DNA of 64,000 nucleotides from JACVRX01 sp046726315 (GTDB lineage: Bacteria; Actinomycetota; Actinomycetes; Jiangellales; Jiangellaceae), in contig JBKPAG010000018.1 in assembly GCA_046726315.1 (NCBI GenBank), forward strand, positions 1 to 64,000, written 5' to 3'. A program made the position numbers and the translations under genes. Every line of letters starts with the position of its first letter. Position 1 is the stretch's first letter. Positions 22,339 to 30,037 of the stretch are shown piece by piece. The notes beneath the pieces are model-generated. The model did no database searches. It saw only the letters and a list, made by a program, of their open reading frames with translations, and was not told the origin of the DNA.

Positions 22339-23457
22339 CTATTGACCGCTGATCCGAGCCTTTCGCATCAGTTCAACGAAGTCGTACGTGTCGGGTAGCT
22401 GCCACTCCCAGGCCTCGATGCCGAAGCCACCCTCCCCTCGAATGGGTTGCTTCACGATGCCCAGCCGATCGGCTGCGCTTACCACCGTGCGCCAGCTGTG
22501 GCCGGCCGCCTCCGTCGCCTTCTTGATGTCGACGACGCTCATCGGACCGTTGGCGAGCACCTGGCGCAGGTCACCCGCGGCGTCGCGCAACGCCGGTGCA
22601 TCGCGCCGGGCGTCGTCACCCCTGAGAACGTCGTCTGCCGATAGGCGCTCGGTGCGCAACCACGTGATGCGCGGCTGCATGCGCCCTGGGTTGAGCGGAT
22701 CCTCGACGGCATCGGCACGGTAGACCCACGCGTCCGACGGCGGCGCCAGGTTGTTCTTGATCCGGGCCAGCACGCGCTCGCCGTCGTTGTCGGGATGCGG
22801 ACCGGCCAGCAGCGTCGAGCGCGCAGCCGCCGTGATCGCGATGGACCCGCCGCCTCGGTACGTCGCCTTGGCCTCGCCGGACTTGTTCAGGTGGCGCACG
22901 ATGACGATCGCCGCACCGGTTGACTCGGCGACGACCTTGAGCGGCGACATAGCCCTGCGCACCGACGCGTCGTTGTGCGTGCGTACGCTCTCGCTCCAGT
23001 ACGCCGCGATGGGATCGATGAAGACCAGCCGGATCCGATGCTCGTCGACGAGCCGCTGAACCTCGTCGAGGTCCTCCGGGATGGACAGCGGCACGATCCG
23101 ACCCAGGTCGTCGCGCGGGCGCGTGAGGAACACCACTCGCTTGAGGTCGGCCTCGGCGATGCGCAGCCGCGGCCTGATCACCTGACCGATGCTGTCCTCG
23201 GCGCTGATGATGAGCACGTTCGCGGGCTCGTGCTGGACGTTCTGAGGCTCGCCGGGAAGCGGCCGACCGGTGGTCAGCCGTGCGACCAGGTCCAGCAGCA
23301 GCGTCGACTTCGACATGTCCGGGTCGCCGTCGATGCCGGTGATCATGCCGTATGGAACGTGCGGCTCCCACAGCCAGTTGATCGGCTCCTCGGCGAACTC
23401 CGCGGCGGTCTTGATCTCCAGTCGGGGACGCCGCGCCGCGTTAGCACGTCGGGCCAT
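22339..23457 (-). CDS. RecA-like replication ATPase (RepA/AAA_25), altered Walker A
   Basis: 372-aa helicase-loader/RepA-type ATPase. A P-loop region (MITGIDGDPDMSKSTLLLDL), Walker B (IRLVFIDPIAAYW), a conserved GAAIVIVRHLNKSG sensor and YRGGGSIAITAAARS are all typical; a C-terminal winged-helix follows (DIKKATEAAGHSWRTVVSAA). The P-loop reads G-D-P-D-M-S-K-S-T, with Ser in place of the Gly before Lys. ATG 23457 is chosen because upstream codons belong to the prim-pol end. It works with the upstream primase-polymerase to replicate the excised element (inference). Confidence 0.85.
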   Translation of the reverse strand: MARRANAARRPRLEIKTAAEFAEEPINWLWEPHVPYGMITGIDGDPDMSKSTLLLDLVARLTTGRPLPGEPQNVQHEPANVLIISAEDSIGQVIRPRLRIAEADLKRVVFLTRPRDDLGRIVPLSIPEDLDEVQRLVDEHRIRLVFIDPIAAYWSESVRTHNDASVRRAMSPLKVVAESTGAAIVIVRHLNKSGEAKATYRGGGSIAITAAARSTLLAGPHPDNDGERVLARIKNNLAPPSDAWVYRADAVEDPLNPGRMQPRITWLRTERLSADDVLRGDDARRDAPALRDAAGDLRQVLANGPMSVVDIKKATEAAGHSWRTVVSAADRLGIVKQPIRGEGGFGIEAWEWQLPDTYDFVELMRKARISGQ

Positions 23458-23477
23458 CTCGGTGAGCGGTTCATTGG

Positions 23478-24368
23478 CTACCAGCCCGAGTCGAACGTGG
23501 CGAGGCACTGGTGCTCGCCGTCCTCGTCAAGCAGCCGGTTGACGGCGCAGGCTCCCGCAAGGCGTCCCAGGCAATGTCGTGATCGAGCACGCCAGCGCGC
23601 CCAGCGCCAGAGCCGCGTCGTTCAGCGCTTGGTTGCGGCCGGGCTGTCGCTGCGTTGCCAGCCGATTAGCCGTCGCCGCCAGCACGCCTGACCGAGCGGG
23701 CCGTCGACGACCACGCCCGGTGGTCTCCCAGCTGGGTACTCGGGTTGTCGTCGCTCGACCAGGTCCTCGAGCCAGCGCGGGGCCGGGATCGGCCAAACGT
23801 TCCTGATGACCTCGTAAGTGCCGATTCCCAAGAGCTGGTACGGAGCGAGTACCTGCCCGTGGTAGCCGCGCGTGTCCAGGCCGGGTCCGAGCCGCGATCG
23901 CCGGCCGGCCACGTAGCCGCGCGTGACGATCTCGCGACCGTCCGACGGGTACGCGAAGTACCAGTGCTCGCCGCCGCTGGGCGTCCGGACGATGAACGTC
24001 GGCGGGCGTTCCGTGATGCCGTACCGGTCGATCAACGTGGCGAAGCCGTTGGCCTGGCGGGCGTCGATGTCCAGCGCCCAGATGCCGGACTCGACGCCGG
24101 TGGCGATGCCGACCTTGCAGCCTCGGTAGTCGCCGCCGCCCGGGCCCCACCAGTCGTCGATGACGCCGTGGTCGATCGTCGCCAGCCTGGGCCAGTTCTT
24201 GAGCACCGGCTTCTTCATCGTCGGGCCGATCGGCAGCACGCGCCAGCCGAGGCTCGCGCACCACTGGGCGATGTCGCGCGCCGGCGGCTTGATCAGTTCA
24301 CTGAAGCTGAAGACGTTGCGATCACGAGCGTGGTGACCCAGACCACTAGCTCGTGCGATAAAATTCAT
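23478..24368 (-). pseudogene. Bifunctional primase-polymerase (prim-pol), C-terminus frameshifted
   Basis: The N-terminal prim-pol domain is intact: AQWCASLGWRVLPIGPTMKK, then WALDIDARQANG (catalytic acid pair), TPSGGEHWYFAYP and GYHGQVLAPYQLL. After about residue 225 the frame breaks. The natural tail is read in three frames: ATANRLATQRQPGRNQALND, then VLDHDIAWDALRE, then NRLLDEDGEHQCLATFDSGW and TAG at 23478. Each step needs one added base, near 23686, 23590 and 23552. The three deletions together restore the original frame. The truncated product ending at 23622 keeps the polymerase domain. Confidence 0.75.
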
Positions 24369-24475
24369 AACGATCCTTTCCTTGCGTTGGGGTGGGTCAG
24401 GGAACGTCCTTCCACGTTCTCCTTGGGTATGAGCCGCCGGTCAGTCGCGAGGGGCGGCTCAGCCATCTCGATTGC

Positions 24476-24745
24476 TCATCGCGTCACCACCACCCGTAGG
24501 TTCGGCGGCTCGTGCTGGTCGTCGTCGACGTCGATCACGCCGAACTTGCGCAAGATTGGGGGAACGCGGACCACAATCCGTCGACCGACCTTGAAGGTAG
24601 GTACCGGAAACTCATCCCGGCGCAGCAGGTCGTAGGCAACGGTTCGACTCAGCCCGAAGATCGAGGCCGCGGTCTCAATGTCGGTCGACAGCCCAAGTGA
24701 ACGGACCGCATCGATCGTCCAGGGGTTCTTATTTCGCCTTGCCAC
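24476..24745 (-). CDS. Excisionase-like HTH DNA-binding protein
   Basis: 89 aa from GTG 24745. Helix-turn-helix (STDIETAASIFGLSRTVAYD) followed by the wing DEFPVPTFKVGRRIVVRVPP, the pattern of MerR-like excisionase/AlpA proteins. Located between the integrase/repressor and the replication genes, as xis normally is. It should direct integrase toward excision. The 107-nt gap to the prim-pol gene holds no gene. Confidence 0.75.
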   Translation of the reverse strand: MARRNKNPWTIDAVRSLGLSTDIETAASIFGLSRTVAYDLLRRDEFPVPTFKVGRRIVVRVPPILRKFGVIDVDDDQHEPPNLRVVVTR

Positions 24746-24833
24746 TGAGGAAGCACCTCGGGTTTGTCGAGCCCGACGATCGCCGCGGGTTTGCGACGAC
24801 CGCTTCCTCCTTCCTGGGCTGGGCTACGAACCT

Positions 24834-25112
24834 CTATGACGTGTTGGCAAGCTCCCTATTCGGGTCCTCGGCGGCGATGCGTTCCAGCTCGTCGATGACC
24901 TCGGCGATCTTGATGGCGTAGTCGGCGTGGAGAACGCGATGGTCGCGCTCCCAGGCGATGATGGTACCGACCTTGACGCCGATCATGCGGCCGAGCTCCA
25001 TGCGGTTAAGTCCGCACGCCTGGCGGACCTCCTGCATCCGGCCCGACGCGACGATGTCGCGCCCGCGTCTGATCAATCGAACGTCGGCGAACCTCGGGGT
25101 AAGCGCTGCCAT
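24834..25112 (-). CDS. Xre-family HTH regulator
   Basis: 92 aa from ATG 25112. The helix-turn-helix MQEVRQACGLNRMELGRMIG plus VKVGTIIAWERDH is a textbook Xre/Cro fold, followed by a short helical tail. It diverges from the integrase gene across 75 nt, so it probably represses the integrase and itself. The longer open frame on this strand is only the antisense shadow of the integrase. Confidence 0.8.
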   Translation of the reverse strand: MAALTPRFADVRLIRRGRDIVASGRMQEVRQACGLNRMELGRMIGVKVGTIIAWERDHRVLHADYAIKIAEVIDELERIAAEDPNRELANTS

Positions 25113-25142
25113 GGACGAAACAATACAACACGTCCCTAGATA

Positions 25143-25148
25143 TATAAT
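25143..25148 (+). promoter_or_regulatory. Candidate -10 box of the integrase promoter
   Basis: A perfect TATAAT inside the AT-rich run 25139-25149, 39 nt before the integrase ATG. No good -35 is present at 17 nt; ACAATA lies there. The location between divergent repressor and integrase fits a regulated element promoter. Confidence 0.4.
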
Positions 25149-25187
25149 AGCCGCGAAGGCCGTAAATCGGGCGCGCAGGGAGAAACG

Positions 25188-26450
25188 ATGAGAGGTGCCA
25201 TCCGGCGACGCGGCGACCGGTACGAGTTCGCCGTCCGCATCGACACGACCGACGTCGACAATCGGCAGCTGAAGCGGGCCGGGTTCGAGCGACGCAAGGA
25301 CGCCCAGGGTGGGCTGGACCACGTGCGCGAGCTTGTGAAGCTGGCCGGCGCGGACGACCGGCTGCGATGTCGGATCGGGAACATGATCTTCAAGGCGAGC
25401 TACGGCAAGCCGCTGCCGTCCGTCGACGAGGTGCGTCGTCGACTCGGTGCGGGCCGCGAGCCCGACGCCCGGACGTACACCGTCGGCGAGTGGCTGGACA
25501 TCTGGCTCGCCGAGTGCGGTCACCTGGAACCATCGACCTACGGCGACCACGCGACGATCGTGCGCATCTACCTCAAGCCCCATCTCGGTGACGTGATGCT
25601 CGACAAGCTGGACGGCCGTCACATCCGCGCCATGTTCGAGTGGATCAGCGAGCGCAACGACGTCGTGCGCCAGGCGCGCGAGATCGGCGAGCTGGTGCCG
25701 TTCGATCCGCTGGAGGTCCGTCGGCGCGTTCAGGTCGTCGGCCCGACCACGCAGGGGAAGATTCTTAAGACCCTGCGTGCCGCGCTGAACGTCGCCGCGA
25801 ACGACGACCATCGGCTGATCGACCGCAACCCGGCGGCACGGTTCAAGCTGCCGCGCGCCGAACGCAAACCCCGGACGTGGTGGTCGTCCGATCAGGTGCG
25901 CCGGTTCCTCGAGGCGACCCGTGACGACCGACTGGTCGCGCTGTACCGGGTCGCGCTGCTGCGCGGGTTGCGTCGCGGCGAGCTGCTCGCGCTGCGCTGG
26001 GCCGATGTCGATCTCGACGCTAGGACTTTGCACGTTCGTGCCGGCAAGACCGAATCCGCACAGCGCGCCGTGTCCTTGGACCCAGGTTCGGTCGCCGTTC
26101 TGCGCGAGCACCGGCGTCGTCAGCTCGAGGAACGCGTTGCGACGTTCGGCGCGTACGACGATCACGATCTCGTGTTCGCCCGCGAGGACGGCACGCCGAT
26201 TCCGCCGCATCAGGTGACGCTCGGCTTTCAGCGGCTGGCGCGCCAGCACGGGTTGCAGGTTATGCGGTTCCATGACGCACGTCACACGGCGGCGTCGATC
26301 GCGCTGGAGAGCGGCATCGACATCAAGGTCGTCTCCGACCAGCTTGGCCACTCGACCACGCGCATTACCCACGACTTGTACCAGCACGTGGTCCGCCGGC
26401 TGCACGACGAGGCCGCCGAGCGCGTCGCGGCGTCGGTCGATCTACCCTGA
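25188..26450 (+). CDS. int: Tyrosine-type site-specific integrase
   Basis: 420-aa phage-type integrase. An N-terminal arm-binding part (about 1-95) and SAM-like core-binding domain (VGEWLDIWLAECGHLEPSTY) precede the catalytic domain. Catalytic residues: R262 in RGLRRGELLAL, H362 and R365 in HDARHTAA, and the nucleophile Y398 in DLYQHV; GHSTTRITHDLY is the usual end box. ATG 25188 follows GCAGGGAGAAACG. It lies at the right end of the element pointing outward, with the candidate attR 120 nt beyond its stop. No frame damage, so integration ability may be kept. Confidence 0.95.
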   Translation: MRGAIRRRGDRYEFAVRIDTTDVDNRQLKRAGFERRKDAQGGLDHVRELVKLAGADDRLRCRIGNMIFKASYGKPLPSVDEVRRRLGAGREPDARTYTVGEWLDIWLAECGHLEPSTYGDHATIVRIYLKPHLGDVMLDKLDGRHIRAMFEWISERNDVVRQAREIGELVPFDPLEVRRRVQVVGPTTQGKILKTLRAALNVAANDDHRLIDRNPAARFKLPRAERKPRTWWSSDQVRRFLEATRDDRLVALYRVALLRGLRRGELLALRWADVDLDARTLHVRAGKTESAQRAVSLDPGSVAVLREHRRRQLEERVATFGAYDDHDLVFAREDGTPIPPHQVTLGFQRLARQHGLQVMRFHDARHTAASIALESGIDIKVVSDQLGHSTTRITHDLYQHVVRRLHDEAAERVAASVDLP

Positions 26451-26570
26451 CCGGCCGGTTCGTCGTCGCGTAGCGGCAAACTGGTCGCGAAATGGTCGAC
26501 AGTCGGTCGCCTCAAACCTCCACAAACGTCGTCGTCGCAGGTCAACGCACCGCATAGGATGCTAGTTTCC

Positions 26571-26580
26571 GTTCTGCAGG
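26571..26580 (+). repeat. Candidate attR core (10-bp direct repeat)
   Basis: Second copy of GTTCTGCAGG (first at 14374-14383), 27 nt upstream of the HNH start. If real, integration placed element DNA directly upstream of the HNH gene and may have replaced its promoter; TAGGAT at 26555-26560 is a possible new -10. Confidence 0.35.
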
Positions 26581-26606
26581 ACCCTTTGGCGAAGGGAGGC
26601 GTGCGG

Positions 26607-27113
26607 GTGCAGACCCTCGTGCTCAACGCCTCTTATGAGCCGCTCGCTGTGGTCTCGGTGCGCCGCGCCGTGGTGTTGGTGCTCACCGAGAAGGCGGTCA
26701 TGGAGCACGCCGACGAGGAGCGCCCGATCCGTTCGCCCAGCCGCGAGCTACCGACCCCGCTCGTGGTTCGCTTGCTGAAGTTTGTCCGGGTGCCGTACCG
26801 GCGGAAGTTGCCGTGGTCGCGCCGCGGCGTTCTGGAGCGCGATCGGCAGCGGTGCGCATATTGCGCCGGACGCGCGAACACCATCGATCACCTGGTGCCG
26901 GTGTCTCGCGGCGGCGAGGAACGCAGCTGGCTGAACACGGTCAGCGCGTGTGTGCCGTGTAACCAGGCCAAGGCCGATCGCACGCCTGACGAAGCCGGCA
27001 TGCGCCTGCTGCTCGCGCCGCGCGAGCCGAAGGCGCACACCGCCCTGGTGCTCGCTATCGGGGTGACGGCGGCGCAGAGCTTGCCGGAGTGGCTGGTCAC
27101 CGCCACGGCCTGA
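26607..27113 (+). CDS. HNH endonuclease family protein
   Basis: 168-aa actinobacterial HNH protein that begins VQTLVLNASYEPLAVVSVRR, a typical chromosomal family. The nuclease core shows two zinc knuckles and the His motif: RCAYCAGRANTIDHLVPVSR, then SACVPCNQAKADRTP. The order C-x2-C, DH, C-x2-C fits the ββα-metal fold. GTG 26607 is chosen because GGGAGG lies 7 nt before it; GTG 26601 is too close. Host gene; role not known, possibly DNA repair. Its upstream region is the element's right junction. Confidence 0.88.
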   Translation: MQTLVLNASYEPLAVVSVRRAVVLVLTEKAVMEHADEERPIRSPSRELPTPLVVRLLKFVRVPYRRKLPWSRRGVLERDRQRCAYCAGRANTIDHLVPVSRGGEERSWLNTVSACVPCNQAKADRTPDEAGMRLLLAPREPKAHTALVLAIGVTAAQSLPEWLVTATA

Positions 27114-27215
27114 CGCTCGACGGCCGTGTACCGGCGCCCATTGTGAGATCGCTCATGGTGATCTCGGCCGTCCGCCCCGGATACTGCCAATAAGGAGCGT
27201 CGAAGGGAGCCCGAT

Positions 27216-28409
27216 ATGAGCCGGCTCGCCCGGACGGAGGGCCTGTCCGAGGTTCAGGCGGAGATCGTCGCGACGGTGCGCTCCTTCGTCGACAAGGAGA
27301 TCATCCCCATCGCCAGCGAACTCGAGCATGCCGACGAGTACCCGACCAAGATCGTGGAAGGCTTGCAGGAGCTGGGCCTGTTCGGCATCACCATCCCCGA
27401 GGAGTTCGGCGGTCTCGGCGAGTCGTTGTTGACGTACGCGCTGGCAGTCGAGGAATTGGCCCGTGGGTGGATGAGCGTGTCCGGCATCGTCAACACGCAC
27501 TTCATCGTCGCGTGGATGCTCGTCCAGCACGGAACCGACGAACAGAAACGGCGCCTGCTCCCGCCGATGGCCGAGGGGTCCGTCCGCGGCGCGTTTTCGA
27601 TGTCCGAGCCGGGCTGCGGCTCGGACGTGGCCGCGATCCGCACCAAAGCAACCCGCGTCGACGACGGGTACCGCATCGACGGGCAGAAGATGTGGCTGAC
27701 CAACGGCGGCTCGGCCAACTTGGTGGCCGTTCTGGTGAAGACCGACGAGGGCGCCGAGTCGGTCTACCGGAACATGACCACGTTTCTGGTGGAGAAGGAG
27801 CCCGGCTTCGGCGAGGTCGCACCGGGTCTGACTGTCCCTGGCAAGATCGACAAGATGGGGTACAAGGGCGTCGACACCACCGAGCTGGTGTTCGACGGAT
27901 ACCGGATCGGCTCCGAGACGATCCTCGGTGGTGAGCCCGGCAAGGGCTTCTACCAGATGATGGACGGCGTCGAAGTCGGCCGTGTGAACGTCGCGGCTCG
28001 TGGCTGTGGTGTCGCCCACCGCGCCTTCGAGCTGGCGATCGCCTATGCCCAGCAACGGGAGACGTTCGGCAAGTTGATCGCCGACCACCAGGCCGTCCAG
28101 TTCCGTCTCGCCGACATGGCCGTCAAGGTGGAGGCCGCCCACCAGATGATGGTCATGGCAGCGCGCACCAAGGATTCCGGCCGCCGCAACGACCTCGAGG
28201 CGGGCATGGCCAAATATCTGGCGAGCGAGTATTGCAAGGAGGTCGTCGAGGACTCGTTCCGCATCCACGGTGGATATGGCTATTCCAAGGAGTACGAAAT
28301 CGAGCGCCTGTATCGAGACGCCCCCATGCTGCTCATCGGCGAGGGGACGGCAGACATCCAGCGCATGATCATCGGTCGGCGTCTGCTGGAGGAGTATGCC
28401 CTGCGCTGA
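27216..28409 (+). CDS. Acyl-CoA dehydrogenase
   Basis: 397-aa FAD-dependent acyl-CoA dehydrogenase. FAD/substrate motif FSMSEPGCGSDVA, WLTNGGSANL, the C-terminal IHGGYGYSKEYEIERLYRD and the glutamate base in LLIGEGTADIQ are present. It oxidises an acyl-CoA at C2-C3 and passes electrons to ETF; chain specificity is not evident. ATG 27216 with AGGGAG upstream. It would be near the CoA-ester lyase gene if the element were absent, so both may serve one CoA pathway. Confidence 0.95.
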   Translation: MSRLARTEGLSEVQAEIVATVRSFVDKEIIPIASELEHADEYPTKIVEGLQELGLFGITIPEEFGGLGESLLTYALAVEELARGWMSVSGIVNTHFIVAWMLVQHGTDEQKRRLLPPMAEGSVRGAFSMSEPGCGSDVAAIRTKATRVDDGYRIDGQKMWLTNGGSANLVAVLVKTDEGAESVYRNMTTFLVEKEPGFGEVAPGLTVPGKIDKMGYKGVDTTELVFDGYRIGSETILGGEPGKGFYQMMDGVEVGRVNVAARGCGVAHRAFELAIAYAQQRETFGKLIADHQAVQFRLADMAVKVEAAHQMMVMAARTKDSGRRNDLEAGMAKYLASEYCKEVVEDSFRIHGGYGYSKEYEIERLYRDAPMLLIGEGTADIQRMIIGRRLLEEYALR

Positions 28410-28480
28410 CCACGGCGGCGCTGGTGATCTGAGGTCCGACGGAGCAGACTGCCGGTGTACTGATCACCAGGAGGTCTCCG

Positions 28481-28948
28481 ATGGCCAGCCCAGTACCAGG
28501 ACTCCCGACCGGTCTCTCTGTCGGGACCTATGACTCCTACACCGACGCACAGAAGGCCGTCGACCATCTGGCCGACCAGAAGTTCCCGGTCCAGAACCTT
28601 GCCATCGTCGGCACCGACCTGCGCCAGGTGGAGCGCGTCACCGGGCGGCTGAGCTGGGGCAAGGTCGCCCTCGGCGGGCTCGCGAGCGGCGCCTGGATCG
28701 GCTTGTTCGTGGGCTTGCTGCTCGGCCTGTTCACGAATGAGGGTTGGGGCCAGATCATCCTGTTCAGCATGTTGTGGGGTGCGGTGTTCATGCTGATCCT
28801 GGCTCTAGTCGGGTACGCCTTTACCGGTGGCCGGCGCGACTTCACCAGCCAGAGCGTCACCATCGCGAACCATTACGAAATCTTCTGCCAGCACCAGCAC
28901 GCTGACCGGGCACGGGAGCTGCTGGCGAAGTTGTCGCTGACGACCTGA
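28481..28948 (+). CDS. YflT-domain (general stress 17M-like) membrane protein
   Basis: 155 aa. The N-terminal YflT-like domain (SVGTYDSYTDAQKAVDHLAD; QNLAIVGTDLRQVERV) is followed by two transmembrane helices (ALGGLASGAWIGLFVGLLLG; IILFSMLWGAVFMLILALVG) and a C-terminal alpha/beta tail. ATG 28481 with AGGAGG upstream. Convergent with corA, 6 nt apart. A similar protein lies near corA in mycobacteria. Function unknown; stress association comes only from the domain name. Confidence 0.85.
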   Translation: MASPVPGLPTGLSVGTYDSYTDAQKAVDHLADQKFPVQNLAIVGTDLRQVERVTGRLSWGKVALGGLASGAWIGLFVGLLLGLFTNEGWGQIILFSMLWGAVFMLILALVGYAFTGGRRDFTSQSVTIANHYEIFCQHQHADRARELLAKLSLTT

Positions 28949-28954
28949 TCGCGG

Positions 28955-29944
28955 CTACAGCCAGCCGTTGCGCTTGAAGCCCCGGTACAGCAGGACGCAC
29001 GTGATTGCGATCACCGCCAGGATGAGTGGATACCCGAACCGCCAGGTGAGCTCGGGCATGAACTCGAAGTTCATCCCGTAGATGCCGGCAATGGCAGTGG
29101 GCACCGCGACTATCGCTGCCCACGCCGTGATCTTCCGCACGTCTTCGTTCTGCGCGATCGAGAGCTGTGCGTGGTTCACCTGCAGCAGCGAGGTGAGCAG
29201 CTCGTCGTAGCCGGCGATAGTCTCCTGGACCCGCGTGAGGTGGTCCTCCACGTCCCGGAAGTACTCGCGCACCTTCGGATCCACCACATCGAGCTGAGTC
29301 CCCGAGAGCAGACGCAATGGATGAACAAGCGGGTTGACGCAGCGGCGTAACTCCAGCAGCTCGCGCTTGACCTGGTATATGGGCCCAGGATCGCGGCCAC
29401 GCCGGTCTGAAAAGGCATGCTCCTCGATCTGGTCGATGTCGGCATCGAGGTGGTCAGCGACGTCGAGGTAGGTGTCGACGACCTGGTCAGCGATCGCGTA
29501 GAGGACCGCAGATGGTCCGCGGGACAGCATGTCCGGGTCACCTTGCACCCGGTCGCGTACCGGCTTCAGGGCTCCGTGCTCGCCGTGTCGCACGGTGACG
29601 ACGAAACAGTCGCCGAGGAAGACCATGATCTCCCCGGTCCCGACGATCTCGCTGGTTTCGGTCACGGCCGCGTGCGGTATGTACCGCACCGTCTTCAGCA
29701 CGGCGAACAGGCTGTCGCCGTACAGGTCGAGCTTCGGCCGCTGGTGAGCGTGAACGGCATCCTCGACGGCGAGCGGATGCAGCGAGAACTCCTGGGCGAT
29801 ATCGGACAGTTCCACCTCGTCCGGTTCGTGGAGGCCGATCCAGACGAAGCCGCCATCGGCCCTGGCAAGGTCGACGGCCTCGTGGTGGCCTGCAACGCTT
29901 TCCCGCATACCGTCGCGGTACAACGCCCAGTCGACGATGGTCAT
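28955..29944 (-). CDS. corA: CorA-family magnesium/cobalt transporter
   Basis: 329 aa. A large N-terminal soluble domain and long stalk helix (DVEDHLTRVQETIAGYDELL) lead to two C-terminal transmembrane helices with the signature YGMNFEFMPEL between them and a short basic C-terminus (RGFKRNGWL). This is a pentameric channel for Mg2+ or Co2+ in the cytoplasmic membrane. Complete, ATG 29944. The CBS/MgtE-N and DUF1003 genes near 10-12 kb may be functional relatives in cation homeostasis. Confidence 0.95.
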   Translation of the reverse strand: MTIVDWALYRDGMRESVAGHHEAVDLARADGGFVWIGLHEPDEVELSDIAQEFSLHPLAVEDAVHAHQRPKLDLYGDSLFAVLKTVRYIPHAAVTETSEIVGTGEIMVFLGDCFVVTVRHGEHGALKPVRDRVQGDPDMLSRGPSAVLYAIADQVVDTYLDVADHLDADIDQIEEHAFSDRRGRDPGPIYQVKRELLELRRCVNPLVHPLRLLSGTQLDVVDPKVREYFRDVEDHLTRVQETIAGYDELLTSLLQVNHAQLSIAQNEDVRKITAWAAIVAVPTAIAGIYGMNFEFMPELTWRFGYPLILAVIAITCVLLYRGFKRNGWL

Positions 29945-30037
29945 GGGTACACCCTGCCACTCACGGCGCTGACGCTGCGCGCTCGATGGTATCCCCGGTG
30001 GGCAGCCGAACTCTGTGTTGGCAGCCCTGCTCGAGCC

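Larger units (their letters stand above)
14374..26580. mobile_element. Integrated replicative element (AICE/satellite-like), partly decayed
   Basis: About 12.2 kb between the CoA-lyase gene and the HNH gene. It contains a tyrosine integrase, Xre-type regulator, excisionase-like HTH protein, prim-pol, RecA-like replication ATPase, a terminase-small-subunit-like zinc protein and many tiny unknown genes. No capsid, portal, large terminase or conjugative translocase is visible, so it is a satellite or a minimal integrative plasmid rather than a full prophage. Ends are set at a 10-bp direct repeat, which is weak evidence. Base composition is less GC-rich in places and several genes carry single-base indels, pointing to decay. 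Confidence 0.82.

Noticed and set aside
24834..26405. 523-codon minus-strand frame across the integrase
   Set aside because: Only its last 92 codons (Xre protein) look like protein; the rest is the integrase antisense.
14311..26606. tRNA gene as integration target
   Set aside because: Neither junction shows a tRNA T-arm or cloverleaf; no such gene was found in the window.
27153..28268. Long minus-strand open frame opposite the acyl-CoA dehydrogenase
   Set aside because: High GC makes antisense frames open; the plus-strand protein has all family motifs and the antisense product has none.
28418..28480. Repeat-like CTGATCACCAGGAGG before the YflT gene
   Set aside because: Explained by a normal ribosome binding site plus a chance TGATCA.
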